The notes: generated by a model not told the origin, from the sequence alone. 64,000 bases of DNA from Bacillota bacterium (GCA_023398575.1 JAEWSC010000096.1:1-64000); one strand, 5' to 3'. Shown: positions 33,222-43,385, counted from the stretch's first letter. Made by a program: numbers and translations.

Positions 33222-34553
33222 ATGAATAAACAGCATACACCCGCCCGAAAAAAGATGAGTGATGTGAACAGGTCCTATCTGATTGTCTCCATCGCTTTGG
33301 TGCTGACTCTCCTCATCGGCATCATCTCCATCACCAGCCTGCCTCTGGACAGCCGCGGCCTGTACAAAATAAAGTCATGGGTTCCCTTTGTGAGCGCTGA
33401 CAACTGGCCCACCTCGGTGCCTCTGGGTCTTGGCATCGGCGGCGGCACCTATACAGAATTCGCCGCAACCCTACCCGAAGGCAGCACGGCGGATAAGGAT
33501 ACCGCTTTGAACACCACTGTATCCATTTTGCAAAACCGCCTCAACCAAAAGAAATACCTGGATTCCGTTGTAACAAAGACCGCCGAAGGCAACATTCGCG
33601 TGGAAATCCCCAATGCTCCTGACAGCATTACCGTTTTGGGGAATCTTCTCTCCAGCGGCGATCTGAAGTTCTCCTTCCCCGACGGCGTCTTTTTGGAAGG
33701 CGGCCACGTTAAATCCGCTACCGTTGGGACAACGGTTTCTGGCACCCAGCAGGTGAACACCTTGGCGGTAGCCCTGGACGCGCAGGGAACAAGAGCGCTT
33801 TCTGAAGCTACCACAGCCAATGCATCCAAGGTTCTGACAGTTGCCATGGATGGCGTTACATACCTTTCCACCACCATTGATGAGGCGATTATCAATGGCC
33901 AGATTACTATCTCCGGCTTTGCAACGCTGGACGATGCCCGCAATGTAGCAACTGTTTTAAGGTCCGGCGCGTTGCCCTTAACCCTTGAAGTTGCAACCAC
34001 CGGCGATGTTGCCGCTACCCAGGGCAATATTCTCCTACAGCTCTTTGTGATCGGCGGCCTGGTGCTCATATTGGCAGCCGCTATCTATTTTGCTGCCCGT
34101 TACCTGCTGGGTGGTCTGGCGTTTGCCTGGGCCATGTGGCTGTATGTTATTTTCACGTACTTCCTGCTGGCTGTATTCCCCAATGCCCAGATGAACCTGC
34201 TCGGGCTGATCGGCATTGCTTTGACATTCGGCTTGTTCGTGTGGACCAGCGCCCTCTTCGTTGACAAATTCGCCCTGGGCCTACGGCCCGGCAGAATGCA
34301 CAAGGTATCCTTGAGCGAAGGCTGGCAGACGGTTCGTGCAAGGGTTTGGAAGGTACATGGCATCATTGCTGCATGCGCACTTGTGCTGATCATATTACCC
34401 ATCGGCGTTTTGCACAGCTTTGCCTATGCCGTATTCTTCGGCACAGTTTCCAGTATGGCCGTGACATTCATTGCGCTAAGGGGATTCTTGTATAGCTTTG
34501 CTCATATCACCAAGATGAAGGCCAGTCTGTTTGGCCGCGTGAAAGATGCGTAA
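33222..34553 (+). CDS. Divergent SecD-like membrane protein
   Basis: 443 residues with one N-terminal membrane helix (about 12-35), an exported domain and five or so C-terminal helices from about residue 265, the SecD layout. ATTANASKVLTVAMDG and ISGFATLDDARNVATVLRSGALPL match the SecD periplasmic region ending in the AGALP motif. Two hallmarks are changed: the GLDLxGG start of the exported domain reads GLGIGGG, and the transmembrane VDANVLIFER motif appears as VWTSALFVDK, without the aspartate. SecF normally follows; here recJ does. The gene lies where secDF sits in many clostridia, so it may be a reduced SecDF or have a new role. ATG 33222 is preferred, although GGAAGGA is rather distant. 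Confidence 0.72.
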   Translation: MNKQHTPARKKMSDVNRSYLIVSIALVLTLLIGIISITSLPLDSRGLYKIKSWVPFVSADNWPTSVPLGLGIGGGTYTEFAATLPEGSTADKDTALNTTVSILQNRLNQKKYLDSVVTKTAEGNIRVEIPNAPDSITVLGNLLSSGDLKFSFPDGVFLEGGHVKSATVGTTVSGTQQVNTLAVALDAQGTRALSEATTANASKVLTVAMDGVTYLSTTIDEAIINGQITISGFATLDDARNVATVLRSGALPLTLEVATTGDVAATQGNILLQLFVIGGLVLILAAAIYFAARYLLGGLAFAWAMWLYVIFTYFLLAVFPNAQMNLLGLIGIALTFGLFVWTSALFVDKFALGLRPGRMHKVSLSEGWQTVRARVWKVHGIIAACALVLIILPIGVLHSFAYAVFFGTVSSMAVTFIALRGFLYSFAHITKMKASLFGRVKDA

Positions 34554-34632
34554 GAAGCAGGTTCACGGCTGGAGATAATGCTATCATTGATCCACAAGTA
34601 ACAATGACTGTTTCACAAATAACTGCTATAAT

Positions 34633-34672
34633 AAAAGCGTTCTTTCGGTCCAGGTGCCGGAGGAACGCTTTT
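34633..34672 (+). terminator. Intrinsic terminator between the SecD-like gene and recJ
   Basis: AAAAGCGTTC (34633-34642) pairs with GAACGCTTTT (34663-34672), with an inner CGG/CCG helix. A TATAAT (34627-34632) with a weak -35 ATGACT (34604-34609, 17-base spacing) directly precedes it, so a recJ promoter may overlap the terminator. Confidence 0.75.
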
Positions 34673-34710
34673 ACCCATGTTTGGGTATGTATATTTAACA
34701 GGGGGTGCCT

Positions 34711-37053
34711 ATGCTTCGATTTGCGCAACGGCATACAGAAAACGTATCTTTGCTGCCGGCCGGATATTCCGGCTGGTTTGCCTCTCTTTTGGCCATACGG
34801 GGCATAGATACGAAAGAAAAGGCCGAGGCGTTTTTGCATCCCGGCATCCATCAGCTGCACGATCCCTTTTTAATGCAGGATATGGATAAGGCTGTTGGGT
34901 TGCTGAAAGATGCCATCCGGCTAAAGACCCCCATAGTGATCTATGGTGATTATGATGTGGATGGCGTCAGCTCCACCTCCATGATGGTACTGGCCTTGCG
35001 CTCCCTTGGCGGTATTGTGGATTACTACATCCCCAGCCGGCATGAGGAAGGTTACGGCCTAAATGAGCAGGCGATGCGAAAACTTTGCGAAAAATACAGG
35101 ATGATGATGACAGTGGACTGCGGCATTACCGCCGCTGGCGAAGTGACACTTGCAAAGAATTTGGGCATGCAGGTCATCATAACCGACCATCATCAGTTAG
35201 GACCGCAGCTTCCTTTGGCGGACGCTGTTTTGAATCCCCTGATGGGGGAATACCCATTCCGCCGGCTGTGCGGCGCGGGCGTGGCGTTGAAGGTGCTTCA
35301 GGCATTGGGCGGCCTTTCTTTGGCGGAGGAATATATGGACCTGGCTGCACTTGCTACCATCGCCGATCTGGTGCCCCTACAAGGGGAAAACCGGGCCATC
35401 GCCGCTGTTGGCCTTGACAAAATGGCAAATACAAAGCGACTTGGCCTCAAAGCGCTGATGGAGGCAGCAGGCATTTTTAGCAAAGAGAAAAAAGGCGTCA
35501 CTGCAGGTCAAGTGGCCTTCGGCCTGGCCCCCAGGCTCAATGCAGGGGGCAGACTGAAAAGTGCCGCACTTGGCGTGGAGCTATTATTAACGGAGGATAG
35601 CGAAAAGGCTGGCGAGCTTGCCCTCATATTGAACGATGAAAATGCAAAGCGCCAAGGACTGGAAGCGGAAATTCTCGCAAAGGCTCTTGCTCAGGTAGAG
35701 GCCGAAACAGATTTTTATGAAGACCGGGTGCTTTTCGCTTACGGCGAGGGATTTAACCATGGCGTCATCGGCCTGGCCGCCAGCCGCCTGACTGAGCGCT
35801 ATCACTATCCGTCCATCGTTTTTGCCATCACGGGAGAAGAGTGTGTTGGCAGTGCCCGGTCCATCCCCGGCATAAATATACACGAAATGCTTTCCACCTG
35901 CCGCGACCTTTTTCTGCGCTTCGGCGGCCACGAGCAGGCAGCCGGCCTGACTATGCGGACAGAGCATCTGAAGGAACTTAAGCAAAGGCTTAGCCAAACC
36001 GTTTGGGAAAAGTGTGATCCTGCCGTATATATCCCTGTGAAGGAGTATGATCTGGCCGTCAAGCTGTCCAAGGTAACGGAGGAAATGGCTCGCCAGCTTA
36101 TGCAATTGCAGCCCACCGGCTTTTCAAACCCCGACCCGGTATTTTTGCTTGCCAATGCCCAGGTGCAGGACATGCGCCCCATAGGACGGGAAGGCGCACA
36201 TCTAAAATGCACGCTGTTCGAAGATGGCGCATTGCGCTCCGCCATCGGCTTTGGTCTGGGCAAAAGAGCAGCGGATATGCCAAAGCTCACAGATATACTG
36301 TTCGCACCGGAGTTGAACGAATGGAATGGCAGTGTTACAGTGCAGTGCAATATCAAGGCCATCCGGCAGGCTGCCGGCGCCTATTTCTCCACGGAAGAGG
36401 ATAACGCAGCCGAGGCTGTTTTGCAGGAAATATGGGCCTTGACGCCGAATAACAACAAGATTCACCCTGCCCTGCAGCTTGCAGATGACGCACTGCTGCA
36501 AGATGCCCTTCAAGGCGTTCAGGGCACGGTGATCCTATGCCGTACCAAGGAAACAGCGGAGCACTTGGCAAAAAGGTACGGTGAAATGCTGTACAGCACT
36601 GAGCACCTTTCTGATAGGCGGGGTTTTCATACCCTGTTTTATCCCGCCAGGCTAAGCGAGCTTACAACCGTATTTCGCACGGTGATCCTGGCGGACGGAG
36701 AACTGCTTCCCGGTGAGACAGCGCTCATTTCACAAAAGTGCCCAAAGGCACGCATTCTGGCTTATCCCAAAACGGCTGCACTAAAGGCGCTGATAAGCTC
36801 ACTGGCATTAACCGACGAAACATTGCGCACGCTTTATAAAACGGTCAAATCCATGCCTTACAAAACCCTTATCCAATTATCCGCAGAAGCTCAACTGTCT
36901 GTGGTACAAGTAAAAGCAGGCTTATTTATTCTATCAGAATTATCTTTATTGGAATTTTCGGAGGCACCTTTTATGATCACCATGCTCCCATCTAAAAAAT
37001 GCAGCCTTGCGGACAGCAGGCTTTTGACAACACTTTGGGCACTGACACTTTAA
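34711..37053 (+). CDS. recJ: Single-stranded-DNA-specific exonuclease RecJ
   Basis: 780 residues, typical of Firmicute RecJ with its extra C-terminal domain. The DHH phosphoesterase motifs are present: DYDVDGVSST, VDCGI, TDHHQ and a DLAALATIADLVPL block. The DHHA1 domain carries SARSIPGINIHEML and FGGHEQAAGLT. It degrades single-stranded DNA 5' to 3' in recombination and mismatch repair. ATG 34711 follows GGGGG. RelA begins 18 bases after its stop; the apt gene often found between them in related genomes is missing. Confidence 0.95.
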   Translation: MLRFAQRHTENVSLLPAGYSGWFASLLAIRGIDTKEKAEAFLHPGIHQLHDPFLMQDMDKAVGLLKDAIRLKTPIVIYGDYDVDGVSSTSMMVLALRSLGGIVDYYIPSRHEEGYGLNEQAMRKLCEKYRMMMTVDCGITAAGEVTLAKNLGMQVIITDHHQLGPQLPLADAVLNPLMGEYPFRRLCGAGVALKVLQALGGLSLAEEYMDLAALATIADLVPLQGENRAIAAVGLDKMANTKRLGLKALMEAAGIFSKEKKGVTAGQVAFGLAPRLNAGGRLKSAALGVELLLTEDSEKAGELALILNDENAKRQGLEAEILAKALAQVEAETDFYEDRVLFAYGEGFNHGVIGLAASRLTERYHYPSIVFAITGEECVGSARSIPGINIHEMLSTCRDLFLRFGGHEQAAGLTMRTEHLKELKQRLSQTVWEKCDPAVYIPVKEYDLAVKLSKVTEEMARQLMQLQPTGFSNPDPVFLLANAQVQDMRPIGREGAHLKCTLFEDGALRSAIGFGLGKRAADMPKLTDILFAPELNEWNGSVTVQCNIKAIRQAAGAYFSTEEDNAAEAVLQEIWALTPNNNKIHPALQLADDALLQDALQGVQGTVILCRTKETAEHLAKRYGEMLYSTEHLSDRRGFHTLFYPARLSELTTVFRTVILADGELLPGETALISQKCPKARILAYPKTAALKALISSLALTDETLRTLYKTVKSMPYKTLIQLSAEAQLSVVQVKAGLFILSELSLLEFSEAPFMITMLPSKKCSLADSRLLTTLWALTL

Positions 37054-37071
37054 GCGAAAGGAGGGCCGGTT

Positions 37072-39282
37072 ATGTATACCTATATCAGCAGAGAATGTAT
37101 GCCTCTGGACCAAATTTTGGCCAGGGTGCAAAAATACCATCCGGGAGAGAGCTATCTTCTGGTGAAAAAGGCGTATGAATACGCGGAGAACGCACATGCC
37201 GGCCAAACCCGCAAAAGTGGCGAGCCGTATTTCATCCATCCCGCCTTTGTGGCCAGCATCCTTACTGAACTGATGATGGACGCCCCTACCATTGCGGCGG
37301 GACTATTGCACGACACGGTGGAAGACTGCGAGGGTGTGTGCCTTCCCAATGTACAGCAAGCCTTCGGCGATGAAGTAGCCAGGCTGGTGGATGGCGTAAC
37401 AAAGCTATCCAAGCTGGACTTTGCCGACCGGGAAGAGCAGCAGGCCGAAAGTCTGCGCAAGATGATTCTGGCCATGTCCAAGGACATCCGTGTGGTACTC
37501 ATCAAGCTGGCCGACCGGTTGCACAATATGCGCACACTGCGCTTTCAGCCGGAAGCGCGTCAGGTTGCCATTGCCCGGGAGACACTGGACATCTATGCTC
37601 CACTGGCCCACCGGCTGGGTGTGTTCGCTATTAAGCAGGAGTTGGAGGACCTTGCTTTACGTTACATTGATCCTGCCGGCTACCACGACGTAGTGCAAAA
37701 AGTAGGCATGAAACGGGCCGAGCGGGAGGAGAACATTCGCCTGGTCATATCGGAACTGAGCGCCAAGCTGGATGAGCAGCACATACGCTACGACATTGAT
37801 GGCCGGCCCAAGCATCTGTACAGCATCTACCGTAAGATGGTGCTGCAAAACAAGCCCTTTGACCAGATTTACGACCTGATCGCCATTCGCATTCTTGTGG
37901 ATACGGTGCCCGACTGCTACGCGGTGCTGGGCATTGTGCACACGCTGTGGAACCAGATGCCAGGCCGGTTCAAGGACTATATCTCCGTACCCAAGGCCAA
38001 TATGTATCAAAGCCTGCATACCACCGTCGTTGGCGGCCGCAAGATGCCTTTTCCTTTTGAAGTACAAATCCGCACCTGGGATATGCACCGCATTGCCGAG
38101 TTCGGTATCGCCGCCCACTGGCGCTATAAGGAGGGCGGACAAAACGCCACAGAGCTGGACAACAAGCTGTATTGGCTTAGGCAGATTCTGGATTGGCAGA
38201 ACGAAACCAAGGACAGCCGGGAGTTTATTGACTCCCTAAAAACCGATCTGTTCAGTGAGGAAGTATTCCTCTTTACGCCCAAAGGCGATATCGTGAATAT
38301 GCAAAAAGGCGCTACACCGCTGGATTTTGCCTACCGCATTCACAGCGCGGTGGGCAACAGCTGCGTAGGAGCCAAGGTCAACGGCCGTATTGTACCCTTG
38401 GATACTACCCTTGAAACCGGCGACCGGGTGGATATCCTCACCTCCTCTGCCTCCAAAGGCCCAAGCATGGACTGGCTGAAGGTGGTCAAAACCCAGCAGG
38501 CCAAGGCGAAAATCCGTCAGTTCTTCAAGCGTGAGCTGCGCGGTGAGAACGTGGAAAAGGGCAAGGACATGGTGGAAAAGGAAGCCAAGCGCCGCGGCGT
38601 GACGCTAAGCTCCATCGTAAAGCCCGAATACTATGAAGGCATATTGAAAAAGTACGGCTTCTTTGAACTGGATGACATCTACGGCGCAGTGGGTTATGGC
38701 GGCATGGCATCCACCTATGTGGTAATGAAGCTCATGGAAGAGCAGCGCTTGCGCGAAGCGCCACCGGCCCCAAAAATTCCGGACGTTACGCCCCAAGACC
38801 TGCAAAAGCAAAATCGGGGCAAACCCACTCATGGTATCTACGTCAAAGGCGAGTCAGGTATGCTGGTGCGCTTTGCCAAGTGCTGCAATCCGGTACCCGG
38901 CGACGATATCGTGGGCTATATCACACGCGGCCGGGGTGTTACCGTGCACAAAGCTGATTGTGTGAATGTGAATGTGAGCATGGAAGAAAGCGAGCAGGCC
39001 CGTATGGTGGAGGTCAGCTGGGCTGAGGAAAGCGCCGGCACCTTTGACGCCTCCATTCAAATTATCGCCTACGATCATGTGGGCCTGTTGGGCGAAATGG
39101 CCACCTATATCGGGGATATGAACGTACTCATCAGCGCTGTTAGCGCCAAGTTTAACACCAAGAGCAAGACCAGCACGATTACGCTTGTGATACAAGTCAC
39201 CAGCCGTCAGCAGCTGGATAAGGTCATCAAGCAGCTGCAGAAACGGTCGGATGTGGTGGAGGTGTACCGGGGAGCAAGCTGA
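37072..39282 (+). CDS. relA: Bifunctional (p)ppGpp synthetase/hydrolase
   Basis: 736 residues, full length. The domains are in order: an HD hydrolase with H80-D81 in LLHDTVEDC, the synthetase with ISVPKANMYQSLHTTV, TGS near 390-450 (VFLFTPKGDIVNMQKGATPLDFAY), a zinc-finger-like CCNPVPGDDIVGY segment and a C-terminal ACT domain. It makes and degrades the stringent-response alarmone. AAAGGAGGG is well placed before the ATG, and the gene is close behind recJ. All visible motifs of both active sites are intact. Confidence 0.97.
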   Translation: MYTYISRECMPLDQILARVQKYHPGESYLLVKKAYEYAENAHAGQTRKSGEPYFIHPAFVASILTELMMDAPTIAAGLLHDTVEDCEGVCLPNVQQAFGDEVARLVDGVTKLSKLDFADREEQQAESLRKMILAMSKDIRVVLIKLADRLHNMRTLRFQPEARQVAIARETLDIYAPLAHRLGVFAIKQELEDLALRYIDPAGYHDVVQKVGMKRAEREENIRLVISELSAKLDEQHIRYDIDGRPKHLYSIYRKMVLQNKPFDQIYDLIAIRILVDTVPDCYAVLGIVHTLWNQMPGRFKDYISVPKANMYQSLHTTVVGGRKMPFPFEVQIRTWDMHRIAEFGIAAHWRYKEGGQNATELDNKLYWLRQILDWQNETKDSREFIDSLKTDLFSEEVFLFTPKGDIVNMQKGATPLDFAYRIHSAVGNSCVGAKVNGRIVPLDTTLETGDRVDILTSSASKGPSMDWLKVVKTQQAKAKIRQFFKRELRGENVEKGKDMVEKEAKRRGVTLSSIVKPEYYEGILKKYGFFELDDIYGAVGYGGMASTYVVMKLMEEQRLREAPPAPKIPDVTPQDLQKQNRGKPTHGIYVKGESGMLVRFAKCCNPVPGDDIVGYITRGRGVTVHKADCVNVNVSMEESEQARMVEVSWAEESAGTFDASIQIIAYDHVGLLGEMATYIGDMNVLISAVSAKFNTKSKTSTITLVIQVTSRQQLDKVIKQLQKRSDVVEVYRGAS

Positions 39283-39285
39283 GTC

Positions 39286-39326
39286 ATTGAAACAGGCTGT
39301 TTTCAACCTGTTTCAATCAGATTTTT
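39286..39326 (+). terminator. Terminator-like hairpin after relA
   Basis: ATTGAAACAGG (39286-39296) pairs with CCTGTTTCAAT (39307-39317), followed by ATTTTT. A second long hairpin (about 39323-39370) with CTTTTCTC/GAGAAAAG arms follows before dtd. Confidence 0.75.
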
Positions 39327-39437
39327 CGCTTTTCTCCTGTGGGCTGCGCCCGCGGCCAGAGAAAAGTGAAAGCATTGCTTCGTAAGCGCGCCATATATAT
39401 GTCATCATTTATCACCTGAAACGAGGAATCATCCTGC

Positions 39438-39887
39438 ATGCGTTGTGTTGTACAAAGAGTATCCTCCGCCTCGGTGGCAGTACATGGACAAGTTGTAGGC
39501 AAAATCGAAAAAGGTCTGATGGTCCTGATCGGTGTTACCCAAGGGGATACGGAGAAGGACCTGCAATACATCTTTGACAAGGTTCCTAATCTGCGCATCT
39601 TTGAGGATGAGCAGGGCAAGATGAACCTTTCTTTACAGGATGTGGGCGGCGCACTCCTGGCCGTCAGCCAGTTCACACTGATGGGCGATGCAAGGGGCGG
39701 TCGGAGGCCCAGCTTTATCGAGGCAGCCAGGCCTGAAGTGGCAAATCCCATGTATGAAGAGCTGGTCAAGCGCTGGCGGGAAAATGGGCTGCAAGTGGAG
39801 ACAGGCGTCTTTCAGGCGGAAATGGCCGTATCTCTCGTGAATGACGGTCCGGTGACCATTTTACTGGACAGCCGGAAGACTTTTTAA
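39438..39887 (+). CDS. dtd: D-aminoacyl-tRNA deacylase
   Basis: 149 residues, the standard Dtd size. The opening MRCVVQRVSSASVAV, the central SQFTLMGDARGGRRPSF and the C-terminal NDGPVTI are the family signatures; the NxGP(V/F)T motif rejects L-amino acids. It removes D-amino acids wrongly loaded on tRNA. No strong ribosome site precedes it: AACGAGGAATC lies somewhat far from the ATG. It sits in the usual relA-dtd order. Confidence 0.95.
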   Translation: MRCVVQRVSSASVAVHGQVVGKIEKGLMVLIGVTQGDTEKDLQYIFDKVPNLRIFEDEQGKMNLSLQDVGGALLAVSQFTLMGDARGGRRPSFIEAARPEVANPMYEELVKRWRENGLQVETGVFQAEMAVSLVNDGPVTILLDSRKTF

Positions 39888-39911
39888 TTTTGATGTGCAT
39901 TTGAGGAGAAC

Positions 39912-40523
39912 ATGGAGCAAACATTGAACATACAAACCTTACCTGTCGGACCGATCCACGCCAACTGCTATATACTTTCCATCCCTGGTAGATCGGATTG
40001 TGTTCTCCTTGATCCTGGTGATGAGCCTCACCGCATCAAGGAGGCAGTAGATGGAAAAAAAGTAGCCGCTGTACTTTTGACACACGGCCATTTTGATCAT
40101 ATCAGCGCGGTTCAGGGCATGATGGATGCGGATACGGAAATATACATTCATCCATTGGATGAGCCGATGCTAAACGACCCTGCCAAAAACATGGCGGTGC
40201 TCATCGGCTCTGATTTTAAGCTGCCCATTCAGTCTCTGTCCGCCAGCGAAGGCGACCTGATCATTGCTGCCGGCATCTCCTTTGACGTTCTGCACACCCC
40301 TGGCCACACACCGGGCAGCGTATGCTACAAGGCCGGTGACTTTTTATTTACCGGCGATACTATGTTCCGCCATGGCTATGGCCGCACCGATCTCCCCGGC
40401 GGCAGCTTTCATGACCTGTATCTATCGCTCAAACGGCTGATGCAGCTGCAAAAGGATGTAAAGGTTTACCCCGGACATGATGCGCCCACTACCATCGCTT
40501 TGGAAAAGGAGCGCTTCAGATGA
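39912..40523 (+). CDS. MBL-fold hydrolase (glyoxalase II-like, YqgX type)
   Basis: 203 residues. Metal-binding motifs THGHFDH, HTPGHTPGS and FTGDTMFRHGYGRTD, with a final PGHDAPTT, place it in the small glyoxalase II-like group that commonly follows dtd in Clostridia. It opens with PVGPIHANCYIL. GAGGAGAAC precedes the ATG. It overlaps hemZ by four bases, so the two are translationally coupled. The physiological substrate is not established for this group. Confidence 0.9.
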   Translation: MEQTLNIQTLPVGPIHANCYILSIPGRSDCVLLDPGDEPHRIKEAVDGKKVAAVLLTHGHFDHISAVQGMMDADTEIYIHPLDEPMLNDPAKNMAVLIGSDFKLPIQSLSASEGDLIIAAGISFDVLHTPGHTPGSVCYKAGDFLFTGDTMFRHGYGRTDLPGGSFHDLYLSLKRLMQLQKDVKVYPGHDAPTTIALEKERFR

Positions 40524-41962
40524 AAATTGCATTGATAACGCCTGTGCCGGAGCTTTCGGCAGAACTGGCGGATGTGATCCGCCTGTTTTATGGTGAAATA
40601 GAATTTTTTGTAAACAGCGGTGAGGATGAGGCGGACCTATGCCTTTTTCATGAATTGTTTGAGAAGGGCGGCCTATGGCATTGCGTATATCACCTGAATG
40701 ATAAAACGGAGCATATGGACGCCCCCATTCCCCACTCAAATGGTCTTGTTCAAAAACGTATTCGCAAGCGGCTATGCAAGCAGGCACTGTATATGCTTTT
40801 GAAAAAGCATACAGGGTTTCATCCCCCCTGGGGGTCTTTAACGGGCATACGGCCTACCCGGCTTGTATATGAGGCCATGAAGGAAGGTTCATCCATCCCT
40901 GAAGCAGCAGATCAGGTGGAAAGTACCTTTGATTTACACCCCAACAAAGCGGAGCTTCTTCGCGAAATTGTTCAGGTGCAGACTGGGCTTTCTCCCACCG
41001 GACCGCAATTTGTGGACGTGTATGTTGGCATCCCTTTCTGCCGTACCCGCTGCAGCTACTGCTCCTTTTTAAGCGGCGAGCTGGGCAAGGGGAAAGAGGT
41101 GCCGCCCTACCTTGCCGCATTGGAAAAAGAGATGGCCTTTACTGCCGATTTGATTCGGGATGCAGGGCTAACCATCCGAGCCGTATACATGGGCGGCGGC
41201 ACACCTACATCACTGAATGAATATGATTTTGCCAATGTGCTGGAGGCTATGGTATCACATTTCCCCCGCGCGGTGGAATATACCGTGGAGGCCGGCCGGC
41301 CGGATTCCATCACCAAAGCCAAACTAATGGCCATTCAAGCCGCAGGGGTCAGGCGTATTTCCATCAACCCTCAAACCATGCGTGCGGAAACCTTAAAGCG
41401 CATTGGCCGAGACCACACGCCAGAAGAGACAATACAGGCGTATGAACTGGCCAGGAGCTTGAACTTTACTTCCATCAATATGGATGTGATCGCCGGCCTG
41501 CCAGGTGAAGGCGTTTGGGACATGGCATACACCCTGGATTGGGCCATGAAGCTAAAGCCCGAAAGCCTGACCGTGCACACCCTGGCACTAAAAAGGGCCA
41601 GTCTTTTGCGCCAATGGGAAACGCCGCTGCCTGATGGGTCAGAAACAGCGCAAATGGTTCACTTGGGGGCGGAGGCGGCTAAAGAAATGGGCATGCATCC
41701 TTATTACCTGTATCGGCAAAAATACATGGCCGGCAACCAGGAAAACGTGGGCTATGCCCTGCCCGGCCATGAGTGTTTGTATAATGTGGACATCATGGAA
41801 GAGACCACCAGCATTCTGGCGGTGGGCGCCGGCGCCATCTCCAAGCGCATTATCGGCGGAGAAGGCCGCATAGAACGGGCGCCCAACGTCAGCAACGTGG
41901 CGGTCTATATGGATAGGTTGCAGGATATGCTGGACAGAAAGGCCGCGCTGTTCGCATTTTAG
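40520..41962 (+). CDS. hemZ: Coproporphyrinogen dehydrogenase HemZ-like radical SAM protein
   Basis: 480 residues. The radical SAM cluster ligands are C174, C178 and C181 in PFCRTRCSYC. SAM-binding elements YMGGGTPTSL and INMDVIAGLPGE follow. An N-terminal extension of about 165 residues with SLTGIRPTRLVYEAM distinguishes the HemZ type from HemN. Members are annotated as oxygen-independent coproporphyrinogen oxidases, although many are of unproven activity. The start overlaps the MBL gene by four bases (ATGA). Confidence 0.9.
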   Translation: MKIALITPVPELSAELADVIRLFYGEIEFFVNSGEDEADLCLFHELFEKGGLWHCVYHLNDKTEHMDAPIPHSNGLVQKRIRKRLCKQALYMLLKKHTGFHPPWGSLTGIRPTRLVYEAMKEGSSIPEAADQVESTFDLHPNKAELLREIVQVQTGLSPTGPQFVDVYVGIPFCRTRCSYCSFLSGELGKGKEVPPYLAALEKEMAFTADLIRDAGLTIRAVYMGGGTPTSLNEYDFANVLEAMVSHFPRAVEYTVEAGRPDSITKAKLMAIQAAGVRRISINPQTMRAETLKRIGRDHTPEETIQAYELARSLNFTSINMDVIAGLPGEGVWDMAYTLDWAMKLKPESLTVHTLALKRASLLRQWETPLPDGSETAQMVHLGAEAAKEMGMHPYYLYRQKYMAGNQENVGYALPGHECLYNVDIMEETTSILAVGAGAISKRIIGGEGRIERAPNVSNVAVYMDRLQDMLDRKAALFAF

Positions 41963-41981
41963 CACGCTGGACCCATTGTGA

Positions 41982-43385
41982 TTATGCGACGCTGGCAGTC
42001 GTGTTCAACGGGCAGGAAGGAGCATCCTCTCTGGGTATCCTCTTTTCATACAGCGCATACCATACGAGCATGAATGTGCCACGCAAAGCAGCGGATACGG
42101 TAATGCCCATCCATAGACCGTTCAGACCCATAAATTGCGCAAATGCCCAGCACAAGAGTGGCCGTATCAGGTTAGACAGGATCGAGCACAGACTGGGTGG
42201 CAGTGTTTCTCCCATACCGCGAAATGTGCCGGCGCAAGCCCCCTCAAAGGCCATAAACAGTTGGCATCCGGCCAGGATTGTAAGGTAGGTTGCACCCATT
42301 GAAAGGATTTCCGGCGGCTCACGCAAAAAGAGTGAGAAAAAGAACCGCCCGCCGAAAATCAATAGAAACGTTACCACCACTTCCCACATAAGAAGAGAAC
42401 CTAGCGCAATCCGGTAGCCGCGCCTGATGCGCGTCCACTTGCCGGCACCATAATTTTGCCCAATGAAGGAAGTGACAGCGGAGGAGAATCCACCGCCAAT
42501 CAGCCAGGAAAGTGATTCGATTTGGCTTCCGACGCGCTGCACGGCCACAGCTGTCTCACCATACGATGCAGATACCATGCTGGTCACCACCATGGCAAGG
42601 GCCGTAAAAGCACCGCTCTCCAATGCTACAGGCAGACTCCAGCGCATAATCTGCCGTACTTTTTCGCCGCTCACCCGCCCCCATAACAAAAAGTGCTTAA
42701 AAGGCCGGTGGGGGTGGCGCTTGGCATATATCACAAATAAAACGCATACAACGCCCTGTGCGATAACTGTGGCTACCGCCGCGCCTGATACGCCAAGGTT
42801 AAACACAAAAATCATCAGCGGGTCCAGCACCATATTGACAATAAGGCCCACTGCATTCGCCCAGAAGCTCAATTTGGAATTGCCCGCCCCATTGAACGCG
42901 CCGGTGATGGCAGCTGATACATAGGTTAGCGGTATGCCCAAACCCACGATGCGCAGATAGACGCAGGTGTTGTCAAACACATCCTGCTCCTTCACCTGCA
43001 AAAGAGAAACCAGCGGTTCGGCCAACGTCATAAGCACCAGGCCATAGAATAATCCCAGCAAAAGGGCCATGCGGGTGGCGTCCTGCGCAAAGCCTTGGGC
43101 AGTATTGTGATCTCCACGGCCAAGGTTTTGCGATACGCCTATTTCAGAGCCCATGCGGCCAATCATCATCAGCGCCATACCTAGCCACAGGAACATGCCG
43201 GCCAGACCGCTGGCCGCAACGGCCATCACTGAATCTTGCATACGGCCCACCCAGAACATATCAGTCAGGTTGTAGGCCATTTGCATCAGCTGCGTGCCCA
43301 TAATTGGGACGGCAACCTTTAAAAGCTTTTTGAGAATTCCGCCTTCGGTTAAGTCATTCGCCTTTGGAGTCATCACTCTATCCAT
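41982..43385 (-). CDS. MATE-family efflux transporter
   Basis: 467 residues with twelve hydrophobic segments in two six-helix halves. The opening LLKVAVPIMGTQLMQMAYNLTDMFWVGR is a clear MATE start, with its counterpart in the second half at SLPVALESGAFTALAMVVTSMV. It is likely to export drugs or metabolites using a Na+ or H+ gradient. AAAGGAAAG precedes the ATG closely; an alternative start four codons in is possible. It is convergent with hemZ, with only 19 bases between, and no terminator is evident there. Confidence 0.93.
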   Translation of the reverse strand: MDRVMTPKANDLTEGGILKKLLKVAVPIMGTQLMQMAYNLTDMFWVGRMQDSVMAVAASGLAGMFLWLGMALMMIGRMGSEIGVSQNLGRGDHNTAQGFAQDATRMALLLGLFYGLVLMTLAEPLVSLLQVKEQDVFDNTCVYLRIVGLGIPLTYVSAAITGAFNGAGNSKLSFWANAVGLIVNMVLDPLMIFVFNLGVSGAAVATVIAQGVVCVLFVIYAKRHPHRPFKHFLLWGRVSGEKVRQIMRWSLPVALESGAFTALAMVVTSMVSASYGETAVAVQRVGSQIESLSWLIGGGFSSAVTSFIGQNYGAGKWTRIRRGYRIALGSLLMWEVVVTFLLIFGGRFFFSLFLREPPEILSMGATYLTILAGCQLFMAFEGACAGTFRGMGETLPPSLCSILSNLIRPLLCWAFAQFMGLNGLWMGITVSAALRGTFMLVWYALYEKRIPREDAPSCPLNTTASVA

